Assembly (NCBI GenBank): GCA_011800805.1
Contig: MPNW01000027.1
Location: forward strand, 259,916 to 323,915
Direction: 5' to 3'
Source: Hirudo medicinalis
Lineage: Eukaryota; Annelida; Clitellata; Hirudinida; Hirudinidae
DNA: 64,000 bases
Shown here: positions 11,201 to 23,300 of the stretch, one piece after another
Layout: the number at the start of each line of letters is the position of its first letter
Numbering within the stretch: the stretch's first letter is position 1
Position numbers and translations under genes: made by a program
The notes under the pieces: generated by a model
Seen by the model: only the letters and a program-made list of their open reading frames with translations
The model's database searches: none
Told to the model about the DNA's origin: nothing

Positions 11201-14184
11201 GGAGAAAAGCTCTTCCATGCAAGGTTTGTTGAGTATATTCATCTCGATAATAGCGGGCAGAGGTTTCAATATAACGTAAATTGTTTTGGAATTCTTTTGA
11301 TATCAAACGACTGTTGTGCAATGTTTATTTCTTAAGTGCACTATCATTATGTTGGTGTAATGGATCAATAAAATAAATTTCATGAGGACTGTTTCAGGTG
11401 GCTGAATCGGGGCAGTGATACCATTCTGGGGGAAGCATCAAATTCCAAAGAATTGTTTTTAGTTGATGATTGTCAAGATTCTCCTCTCTGCTTTGTCACT
11501 TATGGAGTCAAAGTGACCTACATTAAACACCATAGCCAAGAATTCTTCGCCGGTCGTTACAACGGTTTCATGATCAAAGATGATGACAGTGATGACAAAA
11601 TATTCTTCTGTCAAAAGTGGTATGATCAAGAACATGCCAGATTCCTTGACTTTGATTCTCTAGATTCTGTTGATGTTGTGATAAAAGAAAACTTTTCCTC
11701 TGAAGGCAAGGATGATAACAAGGAGAATGTTGAGACAATGGAGGTGGATGAATCCCACAATCCTAAGCTTATTCATCCTGCTTCTTGTTGTCCTTCTTGT
11801 GTCAAAGTCACTGGAAGAAAGCTTTCTGAAATACCTATTCTCAGTGAAAAGTTAACCCCAGAGGATGTCGACCAAGTGCAGAACAAGGAGGGAAATCTTT
11901 TTGGGCTCATTTCATCAAAAAACAAGACATTTTTCAAGGAATTAATGTATCGTGCTTTCAACTTGAAAGTGGGAGATTGTGCTTATTTTGATCCGGATTC
12001 TTTTCAATTCTCCACCAAACAAGCTAAAGCTCAATCAAACCTGCAATCAAAAAGCACAGGATTGTTTGGAGAAAGCACTTATACAGAGATTTACAGGAAA
12101 ACTGATTACATCAAGGGTTCAAATGAAGAAGTTCCCGAACCATTCAGAGTTGCACAAGTTTTGGCAATTTACGTGAAAACCAATGTTTTTGGTTCCGATA
12201 AAACCTTCGATCCTAAGGTAGAAGACGTTCGTTTTGTAGTGAGGAAGTTTTATCGACCGGAGAACACGCACAAAGGACCTGCCGCTAGCTGCGCTGTGGA
12301 TTTAAATCTCCTCTACTGGAGCGAGGAAAATGTTGTTGTGTCTCTACAAGATTTTCAAGGCAAATGTGATGTGAGTAAATTTTCTGTAGTGATATGATAT
12401 TCTTGCTATAATTCTTTTCTGTTTCTCTGTCCAGGTTGCCTATTTTGATGAAGCAGATCTTGGTTTGAATAGTGTCCACATCCTGAACAAATATTTCAAT
12501 GAAGGAACTGACAGATTTTACTTCACTGAAGCTTATGATCCCGAGACTAAAAAGGTTATCGAAGTTCCGAGAGAAGCGTGGAGCTTAAACCACAACAAGG
12601 GAAAAAACAAAGGGAAGGGTAAGAATAAGTCCAAAAATCAATCTGAAGTTGAAGAGAAGCTGACCGAACCACTGAAATGTCTCGACGTGTTTGCCGGGTG
12701 CGGAGGTCTGTCGGAGGGACTCCACCAGGCAGGAATCGCCGAAACAAAGTATGCTCCGGAGTTCTTGTAGCCAATTACATTTATGGTCATCATTTTAAAT
12801 ATTGTAAAAATGTCATATATTATCCCGGCTACTTCGCAATTGTAACCCAGACTAAATTTTCAGATGGGCCATTGAAAAGGACGAAGCGGCCGCTCAAGCG
12901 TTTCGACTGAACAACTCCTCGAGTGTCGTGTTCACTGACGACTGCAACGAACTACTCAGACTGGCTATTTCCGGTGCCACGACGAGTCACGACGGCCAAA
13001 AGCTTCCGTGTCGTGGAGAAGTCGACCTTCTGTGCGGAGGACCTCCCTGTCAGGGTTTCAGTGGCATGAACAGGTTCAACCAGCGAGAATATAGCAAGTT
13101 CAAGAACTCCCTCATTGCCAGTTACCTCAGCTACTGTGATTACTATAGGCCTCGCTACTTTATCCTGGAAAACGTCAGGAACTTTGTCTCTTTTAAACGA
13201 AGTGTTGTGCTGAAATTGGCATTGAGATGTCTGATCAGCATGGGATACCAATGCACGTTCGGAATCCTGCAGGCCGGATGTTACGGGGTTCCCCAAACAC
13301 GTCGTAGAGCTATCATTCTTGCAGCTGCTCCTGGATATAAACTTCCCTTTTATCCAGAGCCTGTCCATTCGTTTTCACCGAGGGGCATGCAGCTTTCAGT
13401 TGTTGTTGACAACAAAAAATTTGAGGGATGCGTCGATCGCCTGTCGGGATCGGCGCCGTTGCGCACGATAACCGTCCGGGATGCCATGTCCGATTTGCCC
13501 CACATTCAAAATGGGACCGGACGAGAGGAGGCTGGCTACTCGGGGGATGCCATAAGCCACTTTCAGAGACTCATCAGGCCTCTCTCTAGCATGAATGCAG
13601 TTCTTCTCGATCACATTTGTAAGGAGATGAGTGCGCTCGTGTTGGCTAGGATGCAGTTCATTCCACTTGTGCCGGGATCTGATTGGAGAGATCTACCGAA
13701 TGTTGAAGTCCCTCTTAAGGATGGAACCAATTCGAAAGTACTCAGATACACCCACGACGACAAGCGTGCAGGACGAAGTCCGGAGGGAGGATTGAGGGGC
13801 GTTTGTTCGTGTGCCGAGGGCAAGCAGTGCGACCCCGTCTATCGTCAATTCAACACTCTCATCCCCTGGTGCTTGCCGCACACTGGGAATAGACACAACC
13901 ACTGGGCTGGCCTCTACGGACGTCTCGAATGGGAAGGTTTCTTCAGTACGACGGTGACGAATCCCGAACCTATGGGCAAGCAGGGCAGAGTTCTTCACCC
14001 GGAACAGCACAGGGTCGTCAGCGTTCGTGAGTGTGCCAGGTCTCAGGGTTTTCCAGACTCTTACCGTTTCTATGGCACCATCCTGGACAAGCACCGACAG
14101 GTTGGAAATGCAGTGCCTCCCCCCATGGCTCGTCACATCGGACTCGAGATCAAGAAGGCTCTCCTGCTCTCTGCTCCTCATTGA
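8284..14184 (+). CDS. DNMT1: DNA (cytosine-5)-methyltransferase 1, complete
   Basis: Maintenance CpG methyltransferase acting at replication forks. Exons: 8284-8513, 8888-9068, 9133-9333, 9431-9596, 9782-10038, 10226-10862, 10968-11223, 11398-12370, 12435-12748, 12864-14184; 4536 nt, 1511 residues plus stop. An in-frame TAG sits just before the start ATG. Domains in order: a PCNA-binding-like QPDIKSMF (87-94); the RFTS domain (about 140-345, with NEWW and SEAYKPFW); a CXXC zinc finger (473-511, CGVCEACQ to ARRC); two BAH domains (about 560-960, with FLVDDCQDS); a Lys/Gly linker; and the catalytic domain from 1047, with [12 protein letters not shown] (SAM binding), PPCQGF (catalytic Cys1134), [14 protein letters not shown] and [12 protein letters not shown]. 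Length is close to vertebrate DNMT1 and no catalytic motif is missing, so it should be active. An ATTAAA poly(A) variant lies at 14285. Confidence 0.96.
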
Positions 14185-16612
14185 TTGTTTGGTGCTAAAG
14201 TTCTTGTGGACTCAATGTTCCTGACGGTTGTTTTCAACATTCTAGTTTATTTCCTGTTTTCCTACAAACAAGAATTTGCATGTAATTAAATCTACTTTTC
14301 CAAGAATTTGAACTTTAATGGTGTCCAATTTCGGATTGTTTTATGGTTACATTTTATTTATTAGTGTAATGTTTTAATATTTAGAATATATGCTTTTTAG
14401 TTTTCTTTGGTCTTAATTTTGAGCTGGAGCCACGTGTGTCTTAGAGTAATGGTGATAGTACTTTTCTTATTTATTACCAGTTATTTCAACCAAACATATT
14501 CACCACAAAGACTTCGGTATGCTTAATGCTTTTAATGGTTGAGTTGCTCATATTGTTTGTGAGAGACAAGCTGTCCGTATATTTGGCAGGAAGCACTGAA
14601 CTATGTCTAACTTCATAAGGGGCCATCCATTTATGACGGCCATACGGAGAGGGGGTCCGAACAAAGCTTATGCTTGTGGACAGGGGGGGGGGGAGTGCAA
14701 AAATCCAGTTTTCGTATGGACGTCATATGACTTATATGACATGACTAATGACTTGACTATTGAGTTGAGTGAGTTAGAAAGCAGGGTAATCTTCAAAAGT
14801 CACGTTCCATCCGCAGTGGACACGATATTCTCTGAACGGAGTTGTGCTTGAGCGGAGGACCTCTTAAGTGGAGATTAATGAAAGACTGTCAAACTTCGGC
14901 AATCGACTAGGTAACTATTAATAGAGTGCAAGATTGTGTTATGGAGATTGAGCTGAAATAATGGTCTTTCTGATGTAAAACAAATAAGAGCGATGGCGAA
15001 TCGAATTAAGGTTCTTGAGTTCAACGTAAAGGATATCCTCGTTAAAATTGGACCTCAGAAGTAATTGTGATTTAATTTGTTTATTTTCAAGTTTTTTTGT
15101 TGTTGAAACACTGAGATGTAGTGAAACGTGATAAGATTCATTTGAAGTCGAAAGCAGGAAAACACAGTTGCTGCTCTTCGAGAATCAATATATTCCACCT
15201 GACAAATTAAAGCATTTTGATGCGCACATTTTAGAGTATTATAACTTATTACTTAGGGTTAATTGTTTCTGCTTGGTCAATATTTCATGTTGATTTTAAG
15301 TTGAAAGTTATTGTTGTCATGAATGCATGTAGTTACCATCACCACATATACTTTGATATGAATATGTTTGATAGGGCAAGGATGTAAAGCAATAAGAACC
15401 AAAGCTGTCCCACTACAAAAGCCTGAAAATATTAATGCTAGCAGACGTTCAAAAGGTAAAAAAAAGTCTTTCCCCGAAAACAAGAGACACAGCGATGAAT
15501 AGTTTGAAGAATGACACTGTTTTACACCCGTGTGAAATGTGTTATTTGATCTTTAAAACTTGTATTGTTATCATTATGACATTTAATGTCATGACTTCGG
15601 CTACACAGTTATTAATTTTATGTGCCAAGTCATGAAGTTAGGTAAATGTATTAAAAACCTATTCGTTGAAATAGTTGCACATCAGTTATGTTATCCACTT
15701 GTCACGAACTCCCACAAAATTGTTCGAGCTCAGTAAGGAACAGCTGACAATTCCTTCAATTTTCGTGGGAAAATAAATGGGCCGAATTAAAATGCCGAAA
15801 TGAATTGTCTCCTGTTTCTTGTCATCCTTGGAAACCTACGCAATGCAACGAGAACAAAGTGCATAAAAACAGCGTACGTTGTCAGGAGGCGACACAGCCC
15901 AAGCAAGCGTGCGGATTCTCAGCTAATGAAGGTAGGCGCAAAGGTGAGCCAACAATAATGTGACAGAATTTAAACATCGCGTACAAAGTAGCTTTGAAGA
16001 GTCTATTTATTAAAAATGTTGTTGTTTTTGATGATAGGTGGATGCTTGTGAGGAATATCTAAAAGGTAACTTTTCAATATTATTTGGCTGAAGTGAGTAC
16101 TTTCACTCTTTCGATGTTTTGTGTTGACGTTTTCGTTTATTTGCTCGTAAAACAAATAACATGCATCAGTTTTATAACTTTCCATTTCTAAGGGAATTCA
16201 TAAATTATTCTTAAGAAGTTGAACATTGACTGATCAAAGATAACGAAGATATGTTCTTGTTCTTCTGAGCCAAAAATACTCGGACATAGCCTAAAGGTTT
16301 CATTTGCAAAAGTGTGAGTGCACAAAAAGTGGAAGAATATGTGTATCTCATGTAAAATACCACGAAAATAGTTTCTTGAGCCTAAGAAGGGAGTGTAGTT
16401 TTTCTTGATGAATTTCAGGGAATTTTTAGAATTTTTGGCGTTCATAGCGTTCATGACGATACCAGGATTAGCTTGCATTTGTTATGCTCTGCTCATTTGC
16501 ATGAGAGTTTTTAGTTGCTCGTCAAACATTTCTTTCATCGCTTCACATTTGTGATTCAAATTTTAAATGGGATTTAAAATCCAAATTAAATGCTCAAATC
16601 AATCTCTTTCAG
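14185..16612. other. Spacer, possibly containing 5' exons of the next gene
   Basis: DNMT1 3' flank, a foldback element at 14618-14733, and AT-rich DNA. The next gene begins with a split codon, so at least one upstream exon may lie here, but I cannot point to it. The 66-codon frame at 15435-15635 is not convincing. Confidence 0.5.
14618..14733. mobile_element. Decayed foldback (MITE-like) element
   Basis: ATGACGGCCATACG (left, about 14634-14647) and CGTATGGACGTCAT (right, about 14716-14729) are inverted repeats with one mismatch. They flank G-rich DNA that includes a run of ten G. The GGGGCCATCCATTTATGACG start resembles short palindromic elements common in invertebrate genomes. There is no coding capacity. 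Confidence 0.45.
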
Positions 16613-18337
16613 GAATTCAAGCTGGAAATTCTCCATGTCCATGTCCAGTGACGTCATCAAGTATGGAGACGTGGAGAAGGAGAAAGAAATTGAAAAAAGA
16701 CTAAAAGAACTCGGTTTGTGGGGAAGCAAGGTAGGATGAATATTTACAAATATTTTTAGAAAAAATTGTTTGTTCGCACCTGTTTGAGTGACTAAGCTGA
16801 AAGGACTGAAAGTGATCAGCTGTGAATCGGTGAATGTCATCATTAAGAAGTCGTGAATAATTAACAGGTGCATCAGGAAACGGAGGTGGAAAAGATGCTG
16901 GATGAGCACATCGGAAACTGCGATAAGTTGACTCACGTCATCAGGAGGGCGAGGAGACGCAGAGAAAGAAGTTCTCAAGAAGACGACGAACGAAGTAAAG
17001 GACAATCAGACAGAATGCACAAGCACGACAGACAGTCGGACGGAATGAAAACCATGGACGAGATTAGGAACATCGTTAAACCTACCATCGTTCGAGACAG
17101 GGAAGGAATTCCAGTGAGTTGAATTCGGAGGATTTGGAAGATGATGGATAGATGAGTTTTCTTATGATTCATTGCAGCTTGCATACCACATCGACGTCAT
17201 CATGGGCTGTTTCACCTATGACGTCACTCATCACGTGACCAACGAAGGATACACAGTGATCCTGTTTGGAGCAACCTCTCCATTGAGCCCTCTTGCTTCC
17301 CTTTCATTCTTATCTTCAAAGTCTTTGCCTTCCTTGTTTTCACCTGTTATTTCGCCTCGATCTGCCTCTCCACCGAGAATCTCATTCGATGCAAAAAATG
17401 CAACTAACGTTGTCAGACCCGCCATGGAGGAATCTGGAGGATTGGGATCAACTCTGCGCTACAGGAAGGGACACGAGCGAAAAACTGGATGCGCATTAGA
17501 TGACGGGAATGACGAAGAAAGAGTGAACGATATGAGGAGGTTGACGAAGGAAATCAGTGTTGAATTGCCGAGGACAGTGGATGTTTCTCAGTTGATTGTT
17601 GACTTCAGGAAGGGTGTCTTCAAGATCAGAGTTCCTTTCTTTCTTGAGCATCAAAACAGCAACCATCACTCAATGGCTTCACTCCCCCCTAATTATTCAA
17701 AACTCCACTCATCTCGCCTCGATCCAATTAAGTGTCAGACATCAAATCTATCCTCATCATCACCATCATCACCTTCGTTGTCGCTGAAACCGGCATGCAA
17801 ACAAATACCGTCGACATCATCATCATCATCACCTGCTCCTCTTTCTCCTGCTCCTTCCAATAGCAGGGCATTTCACTGCTCCACCACTCCGCACAGTAAA
17901 ACAATCCCGTTATTCAACGAACAATCCATTGTTCAAAATCCTTCCTTATCTTTGAATCCCTTCTTTCTAGAAACTTCTCAATTTCGTCAGACAACTTCAG
18001 CAGCATCCGAACCTCCAAAATATACGAACAACTTACTCATGCTTTCCATGGATGAATCCACTAAGAAGACACCTCATCCAGATGGATTGTTGAAAGTCGT
18101 GCCAAAACAAATCAGCAGAGGAGCTGAGAATGAAAGTGAATCTCACACAAGGCAGGAATATTCGTCCAGTCCACATCCTTCCAATGTTCCATTTGAGTCG
18201 AAAAATGACTCTGAAACTCAAAGATTTGATGTCATGCAGTCGACGTTGGACCAGCATTTGCAGGCTAGATATAACGGTCGCTAATGATTAATATGATGAC
18301 TGTTGTGGTGTTAATGATGATGTAAAGAAGGATATGA

Positions 18338-18376
<39 letters not shown>

Positions 18377-19015
18377 GTAATTATAATTTGAACAGGTAGT
18401 AGGTGCCAAAGGAGTTCCATATTCAGCCACAATGAAAGTCACGTGACGAGGAATGAAGTAAACGGAGGAACGAATAATCAACAAGTTGTGCAAACTTCGA
18501 AAGACTCTTTGAAACTTGATAGAAAAGAAAACGATTCTGAAAGTTGTGGGGAAAATGAGAACGTTGTACGTTCGTTAATTTGTGTTCTTAATGAGTCGAA
18601 GAATTCAAACCAATTTGAGGAATCGATTGATGATTTGGTGCTCATCAACTCCCCATGGTCTGATGACGTTGATTTAGATTCGCTTTTGAAACACTGCGTT
18701 CAGTTACCGAGAAAGGTCAAAAGGTCACGAACGGAAGAAATTCCGGTTCGAGATTTGAATCGGTGGCGAACTAGTCTGAATAATATTAAAATTTCAAAGA
18801 ACTGCAAAAAGATTCGATCACAATCACTACCAGGTTTGGAAAATAAATTTCCCCTCAGTCTCAGCATTAATAGAGAAAATGATACAAAAAGAAAGGTTTT
18901 TGAAGCTTCGGGTCACCGAACGCAGAACTTCACTTCAGATGTTAACGCAAACTTTTTCATTTCCGACGAAAATGTTGATTCTCTCCTCGATATGCTCGAA
19001 GAAAGTAAAGTCTGA
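16613..19015 (+). CDS. Protein with HSP20/CS-like fold and long disordered tail (5' end uncertain)
   Basis: I do not recognise the gene. Exons: 16613-16730, 16868-17113, 17178-18276, 18396-19015. From the ATG at 16635 this gives 2061 nt, 686 residues. Residues 1-114 are highly charged, with two predicted helices (ending KELGLWGSK and IRRARRRRER). Residues 127-146 (TYDVTHHVTNEGYTVILFGA) look like the first strands of an HSP20/CS beta sandwich. Residues about 234-270 (TKEISVELPRTVDVSQL, then GVFKIRVPFF) look like its last strands. About 85 Ser/Pro-rich residues separate the two halves. The rest is Ser-rich and probably disordered. The last intron (119 nt) has a weak GTCGCT donor but the phases agree. 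The reading frame continues upstream of the ATG to the acceptor, so a further 5' exon is possible. Similar folds occur in small heat-shock and dynein-assembly proteins; no function is claimed. Confidence 0.65.
18337..18376. repeat. (ATG)n microsatellite in intron
   Basis: About thirteen ATG units within the last intron of the HSP20-like gene, close to its acceptor at 18395. Confidence 0.95.
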
Positions 19016-19160
19016 AAAGATGAGTTGTTCGTCCTTTTCTCGCGAAAATATGTCATCATTGTTTTTCAATAGTGACAGATTTAGTTCAAATCAAATATTT
19101 CAATCATGCCTGCAGAAAAAGTTGCGTGAGAATTTAATAATGAACCTCCCAGGGTATCAA

Positions 19161-19312
19161 ACCTGTGGCTTTCGGGTTGGCCGATTGGGTTGCGTTCCCG
19201 CGTGCGGCGGTAATAGCAACAGTCGTAATGTCTCGTGTTCGCAACCCAGTCTGCACCACCAGGGAGCGCCCCTACCCGAGGGCGCTATATAAATGGTAAA
19301 TCGATTAAAAAG
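19161..19312 (+). mobile_element. tRNA-derived SINE, copy 1 (most complete)
   Basis: The head contains GGTTGGCCGATTGGGTTGCG, whose A-box-like segment differs by one base from copy 3. About 70 bases later GTGTTCGCAACCC resembles a B box (GWTCRANNC with one mismatch). The body continues through CCTACCCGAG into the tail GGCGCTATATAAATGG then TCGATTAAAA. It matches copies at 29108, 33717, 36474 and 61098. The TGGCCGA-type A box suggests a tRNA-Leu or tRNA-Ser ancestor; the tail resembles L2-type LINE ends. Confidence 0.75.
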
Positions 19313-20319
19313 AGTGTCTCAGAACCTTATTCGGATGCACAAGGCACTCGAAACGCAAAACGCAATTGCAATTGTGGTACATTGTATTGTACATCGGTGG
19401 TGCGACTTTCGATTAGCTTTCCTGATTATGAATGCTAAAAATTAACGAACTGTTTTTGTGAGGATGTTAAGCTTTGCTTTGTGCCTGCGGTTTTTTTATT
19501 TGCTTAAAGATGTAAGAACAATGTTGACATTATACATTATATTTATATTGATGTTGATTACAGGAAGACATAACCATGAGAAATGTTGACCAATTTCCAA
19601 AGGAAGTGGGGTTTGAGTGAAATTTGAGACATGAAAGTTGTAGAGTTAATATTGGTCAAGTTTTTAACATCCTGAATAACATTTATTAAATTAGATCAGA
19701 GATAAATTGTTAATTATTCAAGATACTTTGAAGTTTGTTCATCTTAGGCATGAGTAGGACTACAATTTAACATCAAACCACGCAGCATTCTAGCATCATC
19801 CCTAATGAGGAAATGATTTTAAAACATAAGCATTTCCAGATCATTTTTAGACGAGTTGTTTTTACTTCCAGAGCTTCTCATAGAAAGTTAATTCGATATG
19901 TTAAATGTCCAATTTCTAAAACTCTTGAAGATTTACAATTTTAATTCTGTTTCATTTATTTTCTTGATATTAATAAAAGTATTCCCTATTATAATATTCT
20001 CATATTTAGATCAATTTTTAAGTGAATTTTGATCTCTTCGTCTTCAACCTCCATTTGTAAATTGCTTCTTATGCAAACTGATTTTTTCTCTGAAATCCTG
20101 AGCAATTCAAAAGTTCATTCCTTAAATCCTCACTTCTATATTAATTTTGAATCGAATATTTAATGCGCATTAAAAAAATGAAACAAACGTAACATTTTTT
20201 AACCCAAAATTGAAATAAAAACAACTTCATCAAATTGTGCACCAATTAATTTTGTTCTTGTGTCCGAAAAGCCTGCTCCAAAAATTTGTGTACCAAACAA
20301 ACTCGGCGATTGGTTGAAT
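19313..20319. other. Convergent spacer
   Basis: Lies between the 3' ends of the HSP20-like gene (+) and the CLK gene (-). AT-rich. TTTATT near 19956 would be an AATAAA for the minus-strand gene, but is more than 300 bases from its stop. Nothing else is visible. Confidence 0.6.
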
Positions 20320-23300
20320 CTAACGACTCGTTCTTTCCCCTTGATTTGATTGGTCTGCGACTGGGGCGAGATTCTTGCAGGGAAGTGGAGCCATTGAAGC
20401 GAAGTATGGGTGATTGACGGCTTCAGCCAGAGTGATTCTATCATTTGGATCGTATTCCATCATTTTTTCGATGATGTCGAAGAGTTGTCTGTGTTCAAGC
20501 TGGTCGCAAGCCATGTAACGCTGTAACGGTGATTTCGCATCCAAGTTATTCGCGAATGAATTTAAAAATCTTCCACTCAATGGCTTACATAGAGAGGTTG
20601 ACACATTTCTCTCACGTATTTTCCTGAGACGCTGTGGTAGTTCCAATCGAGTCTGCCATGCCAAAAATATGAAGTCCTACAAGGTAAAACGTTTTATGAT
20701 GTAACATGTTTTTGTTTGTTTTTCAATGACATGAGTTGTGGAGGTAATAATCCATGATTACCATGTTAATATCTGATCGCAGTTACAACCTTTTGTTTCA
20801 TGTCATATCGTTTTATTCGTTGAATTACGGAAAATCATTTACTTTGATTTCTTGGCAAGCCTGTAAGGCACTGATCCTAGAATTCTTTCCATCATCGCAA
20901 GATGTTCCCTGTTGTCATGTGTCTTTAGAGAAATAATGAATCATGTTAATATTTATAATTTTTAAACAATAAAATCATTGTATTAACGACAATTATTGAA
21001 TAACGACAAGTTTATCACTTATTGTCTGTAATAATAATTGTCTATTTTCAACTAATTTTTCAAAAAACAAAACATATTTCGTCTAATTTCGTTTGATAAA
21101 CAAACATAAATGTAAGATAAATGTTGAAAGGCAAAGAAATTGATGCCCATAGATTCTTATTCTCTCAAGATGATCGCTTATTTAACAGGAAAAGAAATTA
21201 AGGACTAAATCTGAGAATGCATTCATAATGAGGAAATAGTGTAGCTAATATTATCTAATTGCATTATTACAATGTAACTCCAATTTCCAGATATAAATGC
21301 CTCACCTGGAAGAGAGTGTACCCCGTGTAAAGTTCAAACATGATGCAACCGATGCTCCACACGTCACATGACTGATTCCAACCAATTTCTGTCATCAGAA
21401 AGCAACATTTGTAAATTGGTTATTGTTATATGATGGTTGTTGCGTAATATATATAACTAAAATCAAATTCATACCTAAGATAACCTCTGGAGCTCTGTAA
21501 TGTCTTGTGGACACAACAGAACTGTGATGTTCGTGGTCAAACGTTGCAGATCCGAAATCTATCAACCTGATCTCTGAATTCTTCACCACTTTTATGTTTT
21601 TCTTCTATAAATTTACGAGGAAATTACAATAAATAGTATTAAACGTTTAACTAATTAAATAAACATTAATTGGATATTAATTAAATACGAATTATAAATG
21701 GGAATTAATTAGTCATTTGTTCAACCTTCTTTGGACTATAGACGGTCGAATAGTCTGAGTTGACGAAAAGAATATTTTCAGGCTTCAAATCGGTGTGAGT
21801 CAGTTGGTTGTCATGCAAAACTGTCATCAGTTTGAAATGCTCTTATAACGAATGCATATTACCTTAATTAAGAACTTAAATAACAAGATATGTCAATAAT
21901 AAAATAATATCAATGATATAAACATTGTTTATCATTCATTCTCAATGAAAGGTTATCTCACATTTCACGGCGCAGACGAGTTGGTATGAAATATGTCGCA
22001 CCTGCTCCATTGGATAAGCGTGGTAACTGTTGTCTTTCTTTTGTTGGGTAGGAATTTATTAAAAGAGTTTAAAGAATTAGAATATTAGAACCTAAACAAT
22101 TAAAATACTAACCATAAAGTCGAACACACTCTGCCCTAGCAAATCGAAAGTGATGCAAACATGGCCGTAGTAATCAAAGCAGTTCATCATTTGTACGCAG
22201 AGACTGTTATTAATTATGCAATTTTTTTAAATAAAAAGTTATTTTCCAAATAAAAGAAAACAGTTCTCACTGCTTTCCGTCAGGGTCTTTTTCCTTCAAC
22301 TTGTGAAGGACGTTTATTTCCAGCTTGGCTGCTTCTCTATATTTATCCACGTTCTTTATGATCTTCAGCGCAATCCTCTGCTTGCTACAAACATGTTTAC
22401 TCCAGCTACAAGTTAGTCACTTTCCAGGCAATTCAATCGACTACTTTGCCGACAAGCTCAAGATTAGATATTCTCGGCTTGAAGTTCAATGAAATTGCAA
22501 TGGAATTTGTTGGGAATTTATTTTAAATGTAAATATACATTTTTTGAAATGTTTAATAATTAAACGTTAATTAGTGCTTTAATTTAAGAGAAATACTTAA
22601 AGTAATCTTGTAAAAATATTTGAAATTAACGAAGACATTAAACAATTATTCACTTTTAAACATACTTTTTTTCATAAATAAAGCGCATTGTTGCTTGAAA
22701 CCTATGCAAATTTTACAATTACTTAATGTAGTGAAATCAGCTTTCAGAAGATTTTCATTGTTATGAAATGAATAGATTAAATCTACAGTAATATTTCATC
22801 ACATTACACATTGTTGGTGCATATTGTGGAATCGCGTGATGTTATTATTGTCATCATTTTCATATTTTTGGGGAATGACGCTAATTAACATTTGTATTGT
22901 TAATATCTGGTTGGGACATAAAGATCATTTTTAGACAAGTTAGACAAGTATGTCAATATTACTGAAGTTTGTTAAATAATTGAGTAACTACACAGAAAGA
23001 TACATTTATTAGTGGATGAAATGTACGATCCAAACAAGTGCAAGGGATGAACATAAACATTTAATTACAAATGTGGATAGTGGACCATCGTGCACGATAT
23101 AAACCATTCCTCTTCTTTTAGAATCTCAACTTCAATGCTCTCAAATGGTTTTGAAAATTGTTCCCATTTTGAATCGATGGTTTCTTTATTTCTTTTCCAC
23201 AAATTTAGGATTAAATTACTCATCTATGTAATTTACACGGTTGATCATATTGCATAAAGCATTCCTGTTCTTCAAAATCAATTTTTTTCAAAAGGTATTT

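Noticed and set aside
13693..14181. 162-codon antisense frame over the DNMT1 catalytic exon
   Set aside because: Opposite strand of strongly conserved methyltransferase sequence.
20589..20664. Reading the CLK 3' end as one uninterrupted exon ([11 protein letters not shown] segment)
   Set aside because: Uses an unspliced 68-nt intron and the wrong frame before it; splicing restores [18 protein letters not shown].
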